Shown: positions 24,508 through 38,415 of the stretch, piece by piece
Layout: every line of letters starts with the position of its first letter
Position numbering within the stretch: position 1 is the first letter of the stretch
NCBI RefSeq assembly: GCF_963924675.1
Contig: NC_089224.1
Coordinates: 70,541,464 to 70,605,463 of the forward strand
Reading direction: 5' to 3'
DNA: 64,000 nucleotides
Origin: Phocoena phocoena
Taxonomy: Eukaryota > Chordata > Mammalia > Artiodactyla > Phocoenidae
Notes under the pieces: model-generated
Seen by the model: the letters and a program-made list of their open reading frames with translations, nothing else
Databases searched by the model: none
What the model was told of the DNA's origin: nothing
Program-made: the position numbers and the translations under genes

Positions 24508-25960
24508 TTCAAAACTCCTAAAGACAAGCATGCTAAAGGCACACCAGATGACGACAAGAAATTGAAGCTTTGTTGTGTTGGACTTTTGGAAAATGGTATG
24601 GGAGTCAATTGAACAACAGGCTGATAGTTTCAAAGCAACACGCTTTAACCTTGAAGCTGAGTAGAAGAATAACTATCCTCGCCTGCGAGAACTTGAACGG
24701 AAAAAACTATTTGAAAAAACTAAACATGAAATCCTCAATGAAGTTATCAGTCTGAGCCACATTACACCAAAACATTGGGAGGAAATTGTTCAGCAATCTT
24801 TGTGGGAAAGAGTATCAACTCATGGGATTGAAAACATCCATCTTCCAGCTACACAGACCATGAATTCAGGGACTTTTAATACTACAGTGGATATCAAGCT
24901 TAAACAGTGAATTGATAAACAGCTTCTTAATAAAGCGATCGAGGTTGCTTGGGAGACCCTACAGGAAGAATTTTCCCACTTCATGACAGAACTAAAAGGA
25001 AAAGAGCATGATAACATATTTGATAAATTTAAAGAGGCTGTTAAGGAAGAAACTTAAACACCAGAAGTGGAATGATTTTGTGGAGGACAGCTTGAGGGTT
25101 ATTCAACATGATGCTTTAGAAGACCAGTCCATGTCTGATAAACAGCAGTGAGGTGCAGCTATTTATTTTATGGAAGAGGTTCTTCAGGCTCATCTTAAGG
25201 ATACTGAAAATGCAACTGAAATATGGAAGGTCCAGATTGGGAAAAAAGGTGGTTACATTGGAAGAATCAGACCCAAGAACAGTGCGTTCACAATGAAACC
25301 AAGAATGAACTGGAGAAGACGCTGAAATGTAATGAGGAACACCCAGCTTATCTTGCAAGCGATGAGATAACTACAGTCCAAAAGAACCTTGAATCCCAAG
25401 GAGCAGAAGTAGATCCGAGCTTGATTAACGATACTTGGCACCACGTTTAGAGAAGACATTTCTTAAAAACAGCTCTAAATCACTGTAACCTTTGTTGAAG
25501 AGGCTTTCATTCCTAACAATGGCATTTTGTAGATTGAGGAGGAATGCAATGATGTTGTCCTATTTTGTCAAATACAATGCATGCTTGCTGTCACCACAAA
25601 TACTTTAGTGCAGCAACTTAGAAACCCTGAAGTCAGGCAATTAGAGAAAAATGTCAAAGAGGTATTAGAAGATTTTGCTGAAGATAGCGAGAAGAAAGTT
25701 AAATCGCTTACTGCTAAACAAGTTCAAATGGCTGAGGACCTCAAGAAAGTTAGAGAAATTCAAGGAAAACTTGATGCATTTATTGAAGCCCTTCAGCAAG
25801 AAAAATTGTAATAAAATCCTATTCATCTTATAATCAGCTCTGCATACATACAAGAAAACTCCAAAGTCTTTGTCCTCTATTTTTTTCTTCTACTATTCCA
25901 CCTTTCTGAACATAAAATAACCATAGAATAAAAATTTTAAATAAATAAAAAATAATTTTT
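24508..25960 (+). pseudogene. OPA1: OPA1 processed pseudogene, 5'-truncated
   Basis: An intronless copy of the C-terminal third of OPA1, the mitochondrial inner-membrane dynamin-like GTPase. It runs from the FLKTSMLKAHQ region through [19 protein letters not shown] and [17 protein letters not shown] to VREIQ and LDAFIEAL, with a stop at 25809-25811 and A-rich sequence to 25960. It is broken by three nonsense changes at Trp codons (24656 TAG, and TGAs near 24908 and 25149), plus frame breaks, for example near 25050. A possible 10-bp direct repeat (aaaaaagaat) ends at 24496 and recurs at 25961-25970. It lies antisense to TRPM6 in intron 18 and starts just after a SINE and its GGAA tail. No promoter is seen. 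Not expected to make protein. Confidence 0.9.
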
Positions 25961-26344
25961 AAAAAAGAATAATGGCTTTCATTCTCCTATTACCAGTGCT
26001 TTCATCATATTTATTATCACACTATTACCATGACGACAAAGACACTCTAAAAGAGCAACTATGTCCCTCCTGTCTCTGGCTTTCCCCCAAAATACATAAT
26101 GCCAATTGTGTTCCTCAACTAATCAAGTACATTATACTTAATTAGCATTATGAAAACTTGTATGTCCCACCAAATGCTACCTCTACCCCTTATTCTCTGA
26201 TTAACAAAATTTTAAACACAAAGCAGATAATCCAAAACTGTTGCTTTAGTTAAATTCAAAGATAAAAGAACATAGTTACTATGATTATAATCCATTCGTA
26301 ACAGACCAGATTTGAAACACTTTTTCAATAAATGCTTTAAGTTG

Positions 26345-26490
26345 AATAATGATGAGGTACCATGGATAGTCTGTCTGATTATAGGCTCCATAGTAGCAGG
26401 GGCCGCATCTGCCTTAGTTAATGAAATGCCCCCAGAACTTGTCTGGCTCGTGGAAGGTAGCTATTAGATATTTGTTGAATTATTAATTGA
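26345..26490 (+). mobile_element. L2 3' end
   Basis: ccatagtagcaggggccgc and gtagctattagatatttgtt fit the L2 tail with moderate divergence. Confidence 0.55.
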
Positions 26491-27175
26491 TGTGGCCATG
26501 TCCAAACCACCAGGTGAGCAACTGCTGTAAGAGAACCACTATATTACAGACAAAATTTAATTTTTCAGGGAATTGTGAGGGCTTACTATCTTTTTTGAAT
26601 GTTAAGAGCACATTTAATTGGCATTTAAGGAAGGAGTTCTTTCCCTAAGAGTCTCCACTTTAAGAAGAACTGCTTAGTGGAATGCTCCAACTATCTGCAA
26701 TGCCTTCAGTTTCAGTGAAAGCTTATCTTTCTATGAAACCGCTAAGAGCCAAAAGTGAAGTTACATCCACTTCCAAAGCACTACTTGCAACCAAGTTGCC
26801 AACATATTTACATATTTGTTTGTAGATAGATGATAAACAGTTTCCTTCATTGTTTACTTCAACAAGCTAATTAAACTTAATGTGAACACTGAAGTAGTAT
26901 AAAGGCAAACATATGTATGTGAATGTCTCACATATAAAGATTGCCTTCTATTTCTAATGGGGTTAGGCAAGCACTACATTTCTTCTTTCTTTAAAAAAAA
27001 AAAATTGTAATGGTCTAAACTTAGTAACCACATAATCTAACCAGTACAATCACAATTATGACAACTTGACTAAACCAGCTTTGCAAAGGAGAACTCACAC
27101 ACTCTATTGAGTTTAGAATGTACTTGCCATCTTGGACTCTGAGAACCCCAAATGGAACTATCAGGCTTAGAAAAG

Positions 27176-27230
27176 TAAGAAGGGAAGGGAAGGAAAGGGA
27201 AGGGAAGGGAGGGAAGGAAGAGGAGAGGAA
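27176..27230 (+). repeat. (GGGAA)n purine tract
   Basis: Imperfect GGGAA/GGAAA repeats in intron 18. Confidence 0.9.
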
Positions 27231-28073
27231 CACATATATACCCAAACAGGCATGATAGTAAAAAATATTTAACTACTGATCCGGTTAACTGTTCTGGCAT
27301 TAACCAATCAGAATAAAGGCTCAACCAATCACAGCAGATGCCAGCCATACAAACTAATTATAATTATTTTTCATTTAACATTTATCAAATATGTTTTTAA
27401 TATTATGACAAATACCTCATAAGTACAAAAGCACATCAGACAAGACGCTAGCTAAAGATGCATCACTGAAGTATTAAGTACCAGAAAAGATGTTTACTAC
27501 ATCTCACAGTAAATGACAACTGTATCAGCAGTGATCCAAGTTGAATCATAAAATTCAAAAAATATATGCCCAGACAGCATATTGGAGACTCTCCAGTGAA
27601 GCTGCAATGGAAGCAGCTCAAGTTGCCCATGAAAGAGTATACATCTGGGAACTCAAGGAAAACTATTCAAACTCACTGGATAGAACAAATGAAAACACTG
27701 TGGTGTGAAAGAGTGAAGATCAATGTACATTTTAAACCAGCATTTTTTTAAATAAAGATTTTTAAGGATATGAGGCATCCCTTATTGTAGCTTTAGAGAA
27801 ATAGTAAGTCTATTTATTCCACTAGTCACAAAGGAAAATGAGAAGTTAAGTAGCTTTCGAGACATAATAAAGTCTTTGATTTTGGCAGAAATAGGATATT
27901 TTACTTAATAACATATGGGGGTTAATTAGAACTATCATACACGCTATACCTGACCTTACTATAATATGATTAAGACTGTTAAATAATTTGTTAAATAAAT
28001 AAGCTTTGTGTCCGTGTATGTTTGTGTGCCGTCAATGCTATGAAAACCTAGTTCATTATGATATTGCACTAAC

Positions 28074-28226
28074 CAGACAAGCACTTTCTTTGGGAGCGCT
28101 GGCATTCTGGTCACCATTATACCACGTAAACTGGGAGTCCTGGGACTGGGGAACATGTGACATCTCTGCTTTGCTTTTAAATTCCAATGTCAAAATGGTG
28201 GGTGGGAAAAGAATACTGATGATGAT
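28074..28226 (-). CDS. TRPM6: TRPM6 exon 18 (MHR4 end, linker)
   Basis: 153 bp, phase 0/0. Acceptor tttaaag, donor CTG|GTTAGT. It encodes [19 protein letters not shown] then [17 protein letters not shown] and the poorly conserved tail [11 protein letters not shown]. The tail differs from human at the last two residues, as I recall. A 142-codon open frame on the plus strand here is an antisense shadow. Confidence 0.95.
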
Positions 28227-28429
28227 CTTTAAAAGAAAAGAAAACAAAGTAAGTAGTGGGGTTTATACAAGGCACAAGTATGATCCAAATAAAGTTAAGA
28301 TTCGGGTGTATATAAAATGTCAGCTCCATCCCCAATTCAGTGGATATCCTGATTGTATACATACTTTCCGACTCGAGAATTCCAATTGTAGAAGTGTCTC
28401 CCTCAGAAATACTCATGAATCCAAGCATG

Positions 28430-28990
28430 TGTAGATAGGGATGTTCTTTGCATGGCTATTTGTAATAGCAAAAATTAGTGTCAACCTGAATGTCCATCTA
28501 CAGAGGGAGAGCTGATGTGGGACAACTTAACAGTGGAATACAGTCAGCCCTTCATATCCGTGGGTTTCGCATCCACAGACACAACCAAGTGTGGATCAAA
28601 AAAAAAAAAAATTCCAGACAGCTCCAAAAAGCAAACTTGAATTTCCCATACACTGGCACCTATTTACATAGCATTTAATTGTATTAGATAGTATAAGTAA
28701 TCTAGATGCAAAAGTTATATGTAAAAACTACACCGTTTTATATAAGGGATTTGAGCATCCACGGATTTTGGTATCCTGAGGGGTCCTGGAACCAATCCCT
28801 TGTGGATATTGAGAGACAACTGTACTATTCAATCATTGAAAAGACAAAAGCAATTCTGAATATAATGAAAGTTATATTGTTAAGTCTAAAAAGAGCAAGT
28901 TATAAAATAATATGCACAGTGTAATCCCATTTTAAAAAATTAAAAAATACGATGCATATACATATATGCATTTGAAAGTTTAAAATACAT
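28430..28990 (+). mobile_element. Old L1 (L1M type) split by the MER2 insertion
   Basis: The left part has ttgcatggctatttgtaata and ctgaatgtccatctacaga. The right part resumes with ctattcaatcattgaaaag and taatatgcacagtgtaatcc, as expected for one L1 reading frame region cut at a TA. Confidence 0.65.
28541..28822 (+). mobile_element. MER2/Tigger-type DNA transposon
   Basis: Starts cagtcagcccttcatatccg and ends gatattgagagacaactg, giving complementary termini. It is flanked by TA at 28539-28540 and 28823-28824. It contains the shared block aagggatttgagcatccacg. Confidence 0.82.
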
Positions 28991-29549
28991 ATACCACACT
29001 GTTTTATGTTATAATACCTAGAGGCACGGCAGTGAGAAGTATTCTTTTCCAATGAGCATATTGCTTGAATAATTCTTTAAAGCCACTAAGTAGTTACTAT
29101 CATATAAAACACATGAACATTTATTCATATTATAAAATCAACAATATAAAAACATACCAAGTCACCTTCTGTTAGATGCATCTCCCATCACACATATATT
29201 TTCTCTGCCAGTAAAACCCAACAAAGATAGAAATCTAGACATCCATGATTTTTTTCATTCTATTGCTAACATTCATGAATTTATTTATAGTCTATTCAAA
29301 AGAATTTTTACCTTCAACCTGTATCAGCCTTTCAGGGTAAAGAGTTTAGAAGATTTACTAAATATTGTGACAATCATCTTGGTGAACATTATCTCTTTCG
29401 AGCTAAAATTAGGCCTAGTATTCTGGGATTCAGTGAATAAAGGTAAGATTAACCCAGACTATATACCACTCGTGATTAAAGAAACTAAAGTCATGTCCTT
29501 GTCGACTTCATTTTTTTTATGCTGAAATGACCTTTTGTTGTTTTGTTTT

Positions 29550-30515
29550 TTTATAACGTTTTTATTGGAGTATAATTGCTTTACAATGATGTGTTAGTTT
29601 CTGCTTTATAACAAAGTGAATCAGTTATACATATACATATGTTCCCATATCTCTTCCCTCTTGCGTCTCCCTCCCTCCCACCCTCCCTATCCCACCCCTC
29701 TAGGTCGTCACAAAGCACCGAGCTGATCTCCCTGTGCTATGCGGCTGCTTCCCACTAGCTATCTATTTTACATTTGGTAGTGTATATATGTCCATGACAC
29801 TCTCTCACTTTGTCACAGCTTACCCTTCCCCCTCCCCATATCCTCAAGTCCATTCTCTAGTAGGTCTGTGTCTTTATTCCCATCTTACCCCTAGGTTCTT
29901 CATGACCATTTTTTTTTTTTCTTAGATTCCATATATATGTGTTAGCACACAGTATTTGTTTTTCTCTTTCTGACTTAACTTCACTCTGTATGACAGACTC
30001 TAGGTCCATCCACCTCACTACAAATAACTCAATTTAGTTTCTTTTTATGGCTGAGTAATATTCCATTGTATATATGTGCCACATCTTCTTTATCCAATCA
30101 TCCAATGATGGACACTTAGGTTGCTTCCATCTCCTGGCTATTGTAAATAGAGCTGCAATGAACATTTTGGTACATGACTCTTTTTGAATTATGGTTTTCT
30201 CAGGGTATATGCCCAGTAGTGGGATTGCTGGGTCGTATAGTAGTTCTATTTGTAGTTTTTTAAGGAATCTCCATATTGTTCTCCATAGTGGCTGTATCAA
30301 TTTACATTCCCACCAGCAGTGCAAGAGCGTTACCTTTTCTCCACACCCTCTCCAGCATTTATTGTTTCTAGATTTTTTTGATGATGGCCATTCTGACCAG
30401 TGTGAGATGATATCTCATTGCAGTTTTGATTTGCATTTCTCTAATGATTAATGATGTTGAGCATTCTTTCATGTGTTTGTTGGCAATCTGTATATCTTCT
30501 TCGGAGAAATGTCTA
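29550..30515 (-). mobile_element. L1, 5'-truncated 3' end
   Basis: A reverse-strand L1 of about 970 bp with 3' UTR and the end of ORF2. The frame at 30034-30324 reads [19 protein letters not shown] and MEYYSAIKRN, the usual C-terminal reverse-transcriptase tail. The 16-bp duplication tttgttgttttgtttt is at 29534-29549 and 30516-30531. The element is young and intact over this part. Confidence 0.93.
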
Positions 30516-30531
30516 TTTGTTGTTTTGTTTT

Positions 30532-32539
<2,008 letters not shown>

Positions 32540-32860
32540 TCAGAAAAGACCAAGACAAAAGAGGGAACAGTAAAATGCAGAAACTGTTTAAAAGGGATTG
32601 CTGCTCAGGAGATGGATTGTTCTGCCTTTCTTAAAAGAACAGAACTAGAGGGTTTCCACCAGGAGTGCCTGAGCTATCCACGGGGAGAAGCGAATCCACA
32701 CCACAAAGCAAGCTGTGTATGGCTTGATGTGGGGCTCCCTGATAGTACCTAATAAAGAATTTTTTGACAGAAAAGATTGTTCAAAAACTGAACTAGCATT
32801 TAAGGAAAAACTGTAGAAACTCCGCTCGCCACTCCTTTTATTTTTTTTTTAAAGATTTTA

Positions 32861-33129
32861 GGGACTTCCCTGGTGGTGCATTGGTTAAGAATCTGCCTGC
32901 CAACGCAGGCTCAAACAGGTTTGAACCCTGGATCAGGAAGATCCCACGTGCCGCAGAGCAACTAAGCCCGTGTGCCACAACTACTGAGCCTGCATGACAG
33001 CTACTGAAGCCTGTGCACCTAGAGCCCACACACCACAACGAAGAGTAGCCCCCGCACACTGGCAACTAGAGAAAGCCCGCGCGCAGCAACAAACACCCAA
33101 CACAGCAAATAAATATATAAATAAATAAA
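32861..33129 (+). mobile_element. CHR SINE, long type, with 13-bp target duplication
   Basis: It starts gggacttccctggtggtgca, carries the long CHR body and ends in an ataaataaat tail. The duplication tttaaagatttta flanks it at 32848-32860 and 33130-33142. Confidence 0.92.
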
Positions 33130-33479
33130 TTTAAAGATTTTACAAAATACACAGATGACTTAAGTAAGAAACTAGACCTGGAGACACCCCCAGGTGATCT
33201 TCTTGGAGGTTGTTTTCTCTAAAAAGTAGACACTGTCATTCTCTGGAATTTTTTAAATCAAAATGATAAATTAGTTTCTATTAACTCTAGCTTGCTTGCT
33301 TTCCCTACTATTACAATGCTTTAGTAAATCAAAAAATCAAAACATTTCTAACTTTTCTATCTTCTACCATCACTCTCTGGTAATTTAATACATAATATAT
33401 TTGTTTTCCTGCCTGAGCGGCACTTAAAGAACAAATTTTAATATAACTTAGTATCAAAGAGTTTGAGAGTTAGGAGGGA

Positions 33480-33610
33480 CTTCCAAAATCATTCATTGAA
33501 CATTTTATAGTGAAGAAACTAAAGTCCCGAAATCTGGTCAAGTGATTTGACAATTAGTAAAGAGCTGGAATAGGTCTAGAACCCAAGTCTCCTGACTTGA
33601 AGGCCACCTC
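33480..33610 (-). mobile_element. MIR-like SINE
   Basis: Reverse MIR-like: gaagaaactaaagtcccga, gatttgacaattagtaaaga and gaacccaagtctcctgact. Confidence 0.55.
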
Positions 33611-33676
33611 TCTTCCTTTTAGTCCTTAAAATACCTCAAGACCCTTATTTATGGGAGAGTCCATGAACCACACTCA

Positions 33677-33733
33677 TCTTACAAGTTCACTTCTTACAAG
33701 TTCACATCTTACAAGTCCACTCATCTTACAAAT
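33677..33733 (+). repeat. Short tandem repeat, about 4 x 15 bp
   Basis: Four imperfect copies of cttacaagttcac(t)(ca)t, the last one decayed. In intron 15, just outside exon 16. Confidence 0.85.
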
Positions 33734-33811
33734 TCTAAGCTGAGGGAGATAAACATGTCTAACCATTCTAAGAACTGTCGATGTTAATATTAGGTAAAGG
33801 GAGAACTCCTA

Positions 33812-34096
<285 letters not shown>

Positions 34097-34846
34097 TTAG
34101 AATACAATATAGGAATGGATGTCCAAATACTCAAATGCATGATGTTCTACCTGACAAAACACATCAGGTATCTTAAAAATATTTTTAAATCACCGAAAAG
34201 AGATGGAAATAATAATAGAACTTTATAAATCAGAAACCAAAATTTTGGCCTTTTTTAATCCATTTCTTGTTGCATCTAATAATTCCAGGGTCCCTAGGCT
34301 GAGATACCTTAAGTTCACTTAACACAACTTAAAACACTATACCTTTGGAATAGAGCCACTAACTATACAACAATTTTCAATTTATCAAGGAAATGGGCTG
34401 AAATAACATGAGATAAACGATAACTATTAAAAAAAGAACTCTAACCTTACCTTACAAATAGATTCATTATCTTCCTCTTAGAAAAATGGCAACTAGTGTT
34501 GCCAACATTCATACAAATAGATTGATTTTAATTTTGCTTTCCTTTATTCTGACTATATTCCCCTAATGATGGTAATAGGTAATAATGAAATACTATTCTC
34601 TACCTGGTAAAACCACCTTTTACAGATCATCTCAAAAACCATTCTAACCCCAATAGTCTTCTATATCACTTCGTATGTATCTCTCTCTCGATGCTCATCG
34701 TACTGCACTGTGGTTATTATTTTGGGAGGAAGGGTGGGACCATTTCTCAGTCATAATTATATCTTCTCCAACACACCTGCCTCTCAAATTCAACCAAGTG
34801 CCCAAACTAATGCCTGGCAAATAACAAGATTCAATAATCATTCTTT

Positions 34847-35115
34847 TTTTTTTAACATCTTTATTGGAGTATAATTGCTTTACAATGGTGTGTTAGTTTC
34901 TGCTTTATAACAAAGTGAATCAGCTAGACATATACATACATCCCCATATCTCCTCCGTCTTGTGTCTCCCTCCCACCCTCCCTATCCCACCCCTTTAGGT
35001 GGTCGCAAAGCACCGAGCTGATCTCCCTGTGCTAGGCGGCTGCTTCCCACTAGCTATCTATTTTACATTTGGTAGTGTATATATGTCCATGACACTCTCT
35101 CACTTTGTCACAGCT
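34847..35115 (-). mobile_element. L1, 5'-truncated 3' UTR
   Basis: About 270 bp of the same L1 3' end as at 29550-29830 (tattggagtataattgc, agcaccgagctgatctccct, actagctatctattttaca). It is flanked by attcttttt at both ends. Closely similar to the copy 5 kb away. Confidence 0.9.
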
Positions 35116-35881
35116 TATTCTTTTTAATTAAAGGAGATCACAGCAAAAATAGTAACAAGCTTCCTCTATTTCTATAAATGAAGGGAATTTATGTTCATGT
35201 TTTATGACCAACGGTAATTTTATGAAATATCTTTTCATTCTAAGAGCTATAAAAAGCAAACCTCTTTCAGCCAACATAGGAACCATTTATATGGAAACTC
35301 TTAACAAAAGCATTCACCCCCAGAGGAAAGTGGGATTGAGGTAGTAAAGGGAGGGGGGGCATAATACTGCTCACACACACTCACATGCACACACACAGTC
35401 ATAAATACATTATCATTGTCATACTGTAACATTAGGCCAAAATTATTTTTTAGAAAGCTTCAAAAGGGAAAAAAGAAGATGCAAGAGGGCAGTGTCAGAG
35501 AAAAGAAAGGAGAAGGAAACAGTCACCTCCAATTAGCCTTGGGGAAAGGAGGAGGAGGGTGCAATGTTGGGCTAATAATTCTATTTTTTAGTACCATCCC
35601 ATGGACTGCCTTCCTGAGTCAACATCTGGACATGGTAGAGGTAGGAACAAGGAAGGCAGCCTGAGGTGCCAGCCCCGGCAAATCATTTCGTTGCTTGTCC
35701 TGGGCGTTTGCTCATCATTGTTAGAGGACACCTGTATTATGCTTTTGACTTGCACCATCTGTTTATAGTAATTGTAAATGATCCCTCTATTTGTATTCCC
35801 CATTCTCAAAATTTAAATGAAGAAAAGATCTCAGTCTTTAAGGACAATTTTATTTTCAAATCTAAAATAAGTAACTGGTAC
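35116..35881. other. Intron 15, unique part
   Basis: Includes a short CA-rich stretch at 35368-35400. Nothing else seen. Confidence 0.55.
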
Positions 35882-35983
35882 CTTGACTTTGTAAGGTTGG
35901 GCAGTTCTAATGAACTGGTAGTGCAGTGTGCTTTCTGCAGATTCATTTCTATTTCCTGAGCGGCATCTTCGGTGAAGAGGGGG
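35882..35983 (-). CDS. TRPM6: TRPM6 exon 15 (3' splice site shifted by 9 bp?)
   Basis: 102 bp, phase 0/0, donor GTCAAG|GTACCA. The conserved core is [20 protein letters not shown]. The expected human start (HQRHSSGN) aligns to HRRCRSGN here, but no AG precedes that point. The nearest AG that keeps frame is nine bases further upstream (ttccccag|CCCCCT), which adds PPL. AGs further inside would break the frame. The lower edge is firm; the upper edge is inference. Confidence 0.85.
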
Positions 35984-36603
35984 CTGGGGAAGGCTTTGAG
36001 CAAAAGTGGTCACTTGCTGGAATATGTTATTTTATTTTTAAAATAAAACAAGAAGGGGAAAAGATGATTATAGTGGTAACAATTAACATTTTATTTCTAG
36101 ACAATAAAAACAAATATAATATTGTGTCCTATCAAATATCCAATGGTTCTGTCTCTCATCCAAGATCAGTAGTTAATTACTCCTCCAACAAGAGCCTCTC
36201 ACGATCCCCTTCTTACTAAGCACACTCTTATTTCCTAACATCTTAGAGAACATGTTCTTTTGCTCCCTATCATATATCTGCATTCCTTTTCTATGTGGAA
36301 ATTCCATTAGAGTCAATCGATGTTCTATACCTGAAACAAGTTCAGAATGGGCAATGAAGATTCACAGTTCTGATAAGAAAAAGTTCCCATTCACAAACAG
36401 CTCCAAGGTTAAGCTTCAGTTAGAAAGTTACAGAATTTCTCCAGGTGTTATATCACTACTGGAATTCCAGTGGCTAGGCCCGATAACAACATAATTAATT
36501 GCTTGTCAGCATGAAGCTGTCATCAATGAAAAACAAAAACAAACGAGAGCATTCTTAAAGGGACTGACGTAAAATTCCCAATACAGACCGTATCAGGAAC
36601 TTT

Positions 36604-36675
36604 GAACTTTATTTTACTTATTTATTAATATTTATTTATTTATTTTATTTGTACTTTATTTATTTATTTTTAGTT
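36604..36675 (+). repeat. (TTTA)n tract
   Basis: Imperfect tttatttatttatt repeats in intron 14. Confidence 0.9.
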
Positions 36676-36799
36676 TGTGTTTTACAGATATAAGTTAGAT
36701 GTAGAAGTAATGGGGTCCAACTGTTTAAAGAAACTACTCACATTATTATCATTATTATTACTGTGATATAGAATTAATAGTATCACTAGTAATAATCAT

Positions 36800-37065
36800 A
36801 ATGACTATTAGTATTAAGTTACTCTATACCCTCTATGTACCAGGAATACGGGTTTTCCTGGCTATTCTAGGTATTATTTTATTTAATCCTTTTGATAAAT
36901 TTATGAAAGGGGTATTATATTATTATTCCCATTTTAAAGATAAGGAAACTGACACACAGAGAGGTTAAGTTTCTCCCTCAAGATTACACAGCTACTAATG
37001 AACAAAACTAAGGTTCAGTCCCAGATCTCTCCGACTCCAAACCATGTATTCGTTAACCGCTACGA
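36800..37065 (-). mobile_element. MIR SINE
   Basis: Reverse MIR: ctctatgtaccaggaatac, cattttaaagataaggaaac, acagagaggttaagtttct and gattacacagctactaatg. Confidence 0.75.
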
Positions 37066-38059
37066 TCTAACTTACTAGGAAACACAATAAACTCTGTACT
37101 CCTTCACTAGAAAATCATTAGAGAAACGGGCAGTTTCCTACCCATTTCCAGAAAGGGCATTAGAGGAACCTGCCTAGCATGCTCCCCACTGGGCTGCGCC
37201 AAGGTCACAGTCAGTCCTATACCTGCCACTGGTAACCTCAGAGCAAGGCATATTTTGTTTACTTGAGGGCATTGATACCTCAAGTGTATCCCTATGCCTG
37301 TGAAATGCCAATAAAGAACATTTTCTCTTTGAGAGTTGGGTTTCTTTCTGTTTTGTTTTCTCATCCCTCAAAGCCAAGCTGGGTTTTCACTTCACATCAT
37401 TCTTTAAAAATAAAGGTCAAAAGTAGCTTGATATTCTAGACTCTTCATGTGATCTTATCCCAAAGTATCTTTCCAGTGTCATCCCTCACAACCTTCTGGC
37501 ACTTGTCCAGTGACAAAGGTCTCCTTGTCACTGCAAAACCATACCCTGGTGTTCACAGCACTGTGCCCTTAACTGTTCCCGCTCTTCTCTCAGCCAAAAA
37601 TGCCCCAAACTACCTTTTCTAACACTCTCATTATCCCCTAATAAGAACTAGGCTCTTCAGTTTACTGATCTGTACTGGCAATTTTAAGAAACAAGCAATG
37701 TTTTCTCTGCTAATCAACTAACCAGCAACTCTAATTTTACATGCCTAGACTTTCAAAAATATGATAGAAAATAAAATACGTATAATATGTATTTTCACAT
37801 GGTACATTCTGCATGCATCTTCCAATATAACCCCTAGAGACTTGTTCCAAGTTTGTCATCTCCAGGCTATGTACTATTATGAGTTATAGATATAATCCTA
37901 TTAAGCTTTCCACTTCTGTATTTTCAAAAGATAAAGAAAGATAAGGAAAGAACCGGTCATCTCTCCCTCTAATACTTCTCACCACATACTTCTGTGTCAA
38001 TACGGCACATATTATATCCTGTCTTGTATTGTGGCTACTTATTCATAAATCTGTTTCCT

Positions 38060-38165
38060 TTAAAAGTTTCTAAACTCCTGATCTTTATGTCCATCCCAGG
38101 CCAGCATGCCAGCACTTAGCACAGTAATTTACATGCAGCAGACATTCAATAAATGTCGATAAACA
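38060..38165 (+). mobile_element. L2 3' end
   Basis: taaactcctgatctttatgt, cttagcacagtaatttacat and gacattcaataaatgtcg fit the L2 tail. Confidence 0.58.
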
Positions 38166-38274
38166 GCATGTCCATTTTGGAAGCTCTTCCCATCTAAACT
38201 TCCCGAGCCATTTTTCTAAAAGTATAACTCCTAGGAATCCTTAATTTTACTAGGGTACTTTTCAATTATGCTAC

Positions 38275-38415
38275 CTTATGTTTTCTGTAGAGGTTGCTGT
38301 AGAGGGCTCTGAAATTTTTTCTGGTATAGCTGCTGCGATATGCTCTACCAATAAGGTATTCTATCACCAGTCCAATGTCAATCAGCGTTATTCTGTAGCT
38401 TGAGAGAACGGCATG
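38275..38415 (-). CDS. TRPM6: TRPM6 exon 14
   Basis: 141 bp, phase 0/0. Acceptor gtttcag, donor CATAAG|GTAGCA. It encodes [40 protein letters not shown] and NLYRKHK, part of the melastatin-homology N-terminus. IGLVIEY matches TRPM7 where human TRPM6 has IGLVVEY. Confidence 0.96.

Noticed and set aside
28006..28434. 142-codon open frame on the plus strand
   Set aside because: It lies antisense over TRPM6 exon 18, whose codon pattern explains the lack of stops. No similarity to a known protein.
30034..30324. 96-codon frame resembling reverse transcriptase
   Set aside because: It is only the C-terminal end of L1 ORF2 in a 5'-truncated copy, reported as part of that element and not as a gene.
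33677..33733. CRISPR-like array
   Set aside because: Short imperfect tandem units without spacers, in a mammalian intron.
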